Assembly: GCA_003427395.1 (NCBI GenBank)
Contig: BFEA01000055.1
Location: 2,362,213 to 2,391,782 of the forward strand
Length of the DNA stretch: 29,570 nucleotides
From: Chara braunii
Taxonomy: Eukaryota > Streptophyta > Charophyceae > Charales > Characeae
Direction of reading: 5' to 3'
A program made the translations under genes and the position numbers. This document shows positions 27,541 through 29,570 of this stretch, piece after piece. The notes below the pieces were generated by a model. It was given only the letters and a program-made list of their open reading frames with translations. It was not told the origin of the DNA and did no database searches. Each line of letters begins with the position of its first letter. The first letter of the stretch is position 1.

Positions 27541-28400
27541 ATGCGGGTTGTAGCCTACAGAAAAGCTAACAGTAACCTACACGCGAGCTAACAGTAGTGT
27601 GAAGATCAAGATTAGATTTGGCCAAGAATCTACACTCTTTTATCAAAACGAGCGAGAATGGAGATCTGCCGATAATCTTTGTTCTTAAACCGAGTTTTAA
27701 AATTTTCGAGAACCGGCGGAAGAGCAAGTTATTTTTCATTAGATTGAACGGGAGTCTTTTTCCTTAAAATGCGCGGGAATCCGTAGTTCATACTTAACCG
27801 TTTCCGCCACTGAAAGCAATGCGGAGTCAAACAGTCCTCTCGTAACTACCGTTCTTGGAATGCACATCACAAAAATCTCAAAAAATCTGCCATTGGTACT
27901 TATTCTAAGACAATGGTACAAGACGATTAATCGAAATCCTGATTGGCGGGTAAAAACAATATGATCCAAATATTTTGTGTCGTGCATGAAAATTTTAAAG
28001 CTTGTGGGGAAAGAGACGCGCAGACTTCCGTCAATTTAGAACGTAGTTGTAGCCTACACAAAAACTAACAGTAGCGAGAAAATCAAGATTTGGCAAAACA
28101 TCTACACTCTTTTATTAAACAAGCGAAAAAGAAGATCTACAAGCGGGAAAGAAAATTTGTCGCCAATCTATGTTCTTGGACGGGGGAAAGAAGATCTGCG
28201 ACGAATCTACGTTCTTGAACTGAATTTCTAAAACTTTGGAGAACTCGCAGAAGAGAAGGTTCTCTTTTAAAAGAACGAGCGAGACTCTCTCTCCTGAAAA
28301 TACGAGGGAATCTACGATCTTGCACTGAATTTACGAAATTTTGGGGAACCAACGGACATGCCAGTTCTTTTTCTTTTTAAAAACAAGCAGCATTAGACCG
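27541..28400. repeat. Direct duplication with ~498-bp offset upstream of the gene
   Basis: GTTGTAGCCTACA occurs near 27547 and again near 28045. Each is followed by CTAACAGTA, AATCAAGATT.., ATCTACACTCTTTTAT and, further on, GGGAATC.. plus GTTCTT phrases in the same order. The second copy is internally expanded with repeated GAAGATCTAC/GAAGATCTGC phrases. There is no convincing coding on either strand. Confidence 0.75.
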
Positions 28401-29460
28401 ATCCTTCAACATTCTGGGGTCTTAAGAAAATGTGCGGGAGAAATACAACGAGCCAAATTCTCAACGATTTAGGGAAGAATCTTTGCACCTTTTATACTAG
28501 GAGACATCTGGTAAGGTCTTCATCAGAAGGTGTGTGGATGCTGGTAAAAAAAAATGGTCCTTAGCATTCATTATGAACTTAAGCGACAGTAACACACGAG
28601 ATGAGGAGAAAACTTAAGAGTAACTGTAACTCATAAAGTACGTAAAACCAGTTGCAAGGGAGAAAAAAGTGAAACACCGAGAGAGGATGGGGAAAGGATA
28701 AAAACTATTGAATACAACTCTGTAATCCAAACAGGCTTGTAGTCTTTGTGGACGATGTTTAATTTTCAGATTCATAGTTGCCGCTCTGATCTCACTCAGG
28801 TTAGCCCCTCGCTTTTGAATACTCTGAGTCGACGACAAATACAATAATTAATAATTACTATTATTCCTCTCACAAAACAGCTATGTGCTCAATTTATTTT
28901 AAACAAGAAGCCGACACTTAAATTTGACTCAAAAAATATGTATATGCTCAATTTTGGAACTTTTACATACATATAGTCCTATAAGCTTCGATTGATTTAG
29001 ATTTTTCACAGAACTCGTCGTGCTCAATTTACCTCTTCAATCACACGAGATCCTAGAAGCTTCGAACGAAGATTGACTCTAGAACAACGTGACACTTAAT
29101 CTGATATAATGTTTGAATAATAAGAGTTTATTAGACTGACTACTCAAATTGATCTGCTTAATTAAGCAAGAGAAGGCATATACAGTCCTATAAGTTGTGA
29201 CTGAAATTAACCTCTAGTTTCTCACCGTTTGGAAACACCCGTCTCTCTGTCCTTCTCCCCGAGATAAGCATACAGACTGGCTAGTAATCATACATGCTGT
29301 CAAAGAGGCATGCGAGTGGAAGATAAACCCTAAGACATCCGAGAAAATAAATAGACGAACATCCAGAAAAATCGACCGCAGATGAAAGAGTTTAAGAAAC
29401 TTCTAGAAAGAGGGACTGAGAAAAACGGTGAAACAAACAAAGACAAAAAAGGACAGCGAG
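28401..29460. other. AT-rich DNA with scattered TATAGTCCTATAAG words
   Basis: ATATAGTCCTATAAGCTTCG near 28973 and ATACAGTCCTATAAGTTGTG near 29180 repeat the word found in the 21-22 kb satellite. ATGCTCAATTT and GTGCTCAATTTAC recur nearby. No gene is recognised. Confidence 0.5.
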
Positions 29461-29529
29461 AGGCAAAGAGCATGAGGTAAGTGGGAGAGTGCAAGATAAA
29501 GGCAGAGAGAGAGAGACAAAGAGACAGAG

Positions 29530-29570
<41 letters not shown>
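29461..29570. repeat. Purine-rich tract and (GT)n at the window end
   Basis: GAGA-rich sequence to about 29528, then uninterrupted GT from about 29531 to the last base. It is the complement of the (AC)n that opens the window. Confidence 0.95.

Overview
This window is repeat-dominated nuclear DNA from a eukaryote. It has many long microsatellites, at least four non-autonomous DNA transposons, several tandem satellites, a non-LTR retrotransposon fragment and canonical GT/AG-type splice signals. There is no operon structure and no dense coding. The organism cannot be fixed from sequence alone. The plant-style LINE endonuclease start (SWNIRGLG) and the hAT elements would fit a streptophyte alga or early land plant, but an invertebrate is not excluded. 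The window begins in (AC)n, ends in (GT)n, holds a 176-base N gap, and has a stretch peppered with single Ns (about 4.6-7.2 kb). It therefore looks like a whole draft-assembly scaffold whose ends stop in microsatellites.

Layout. 0-1.4 kb: a T/GC-rich foldback abutting a broken LINE fragment (minus strand). 1.4-8 kb: mostly unassigned DNA, with a tetranucleotide array and a low-quality tract. 8.0-8.7 kb: a 522-bp foldback transposon inserted in an (AG)n array. 8.7-10.5 kb: dispersed repeats. 10.49-11.10 kb: a GC-rich hAT-type element with a perfect 8-bp target duplication and the N gap inside it. 11.5-12.15 kb: an 81-bp hairpin satellite, one unit of which is probably falsely duplicated at a single N. 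12.16-13.4 kb: a TGTG/CAC cryptic satellite. 13.5-15.35 kb: two independent tandem duplications tied to (AAT)n and (CT)n tracts. 15.4-17.2 kb: pyrimidine-rich DNA with weak candidate exons. 17.2-20.6 kb: dispersed repeats and one short ORF. 20.9-22.1 kb: a degenerate satellite with a hAT-like MITE inserted. 22.2-27.2 kb, minus strand: the one clearly recognisable protein gene. 27.5-28.4 kb: a 498-bp duplication upstream of that gene. 28.4-29.57 kb: AT-rich DNA ending in (GT)n.

The main result is a decayed copy of a large gene family that I recall as DUF7869. Its diagnostic motifs are IDGMDQSKT, LTLDN...ENKN and VGHTHEDIDQMFS. It runs from about 27163 down to 22188. It is broken by in-frame stops and small frameshifts. 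Its probable intron is filled by a ~200-bp satellite that itself carries a hAT-like MITE. The segment encoding the IDGMDQSKT motif is present three times in tandem (123-bp, frame-preserving period).

The two hAT-like MITEs flanking and inside this gene share terminal sequence (CTRCGT...) and a core. Their subterminal arms, however, are built from different palindromic motifs (GTTCG/CGAAC versus CGTACG). No RNA gene, CRISPR array or intact transposase was found.
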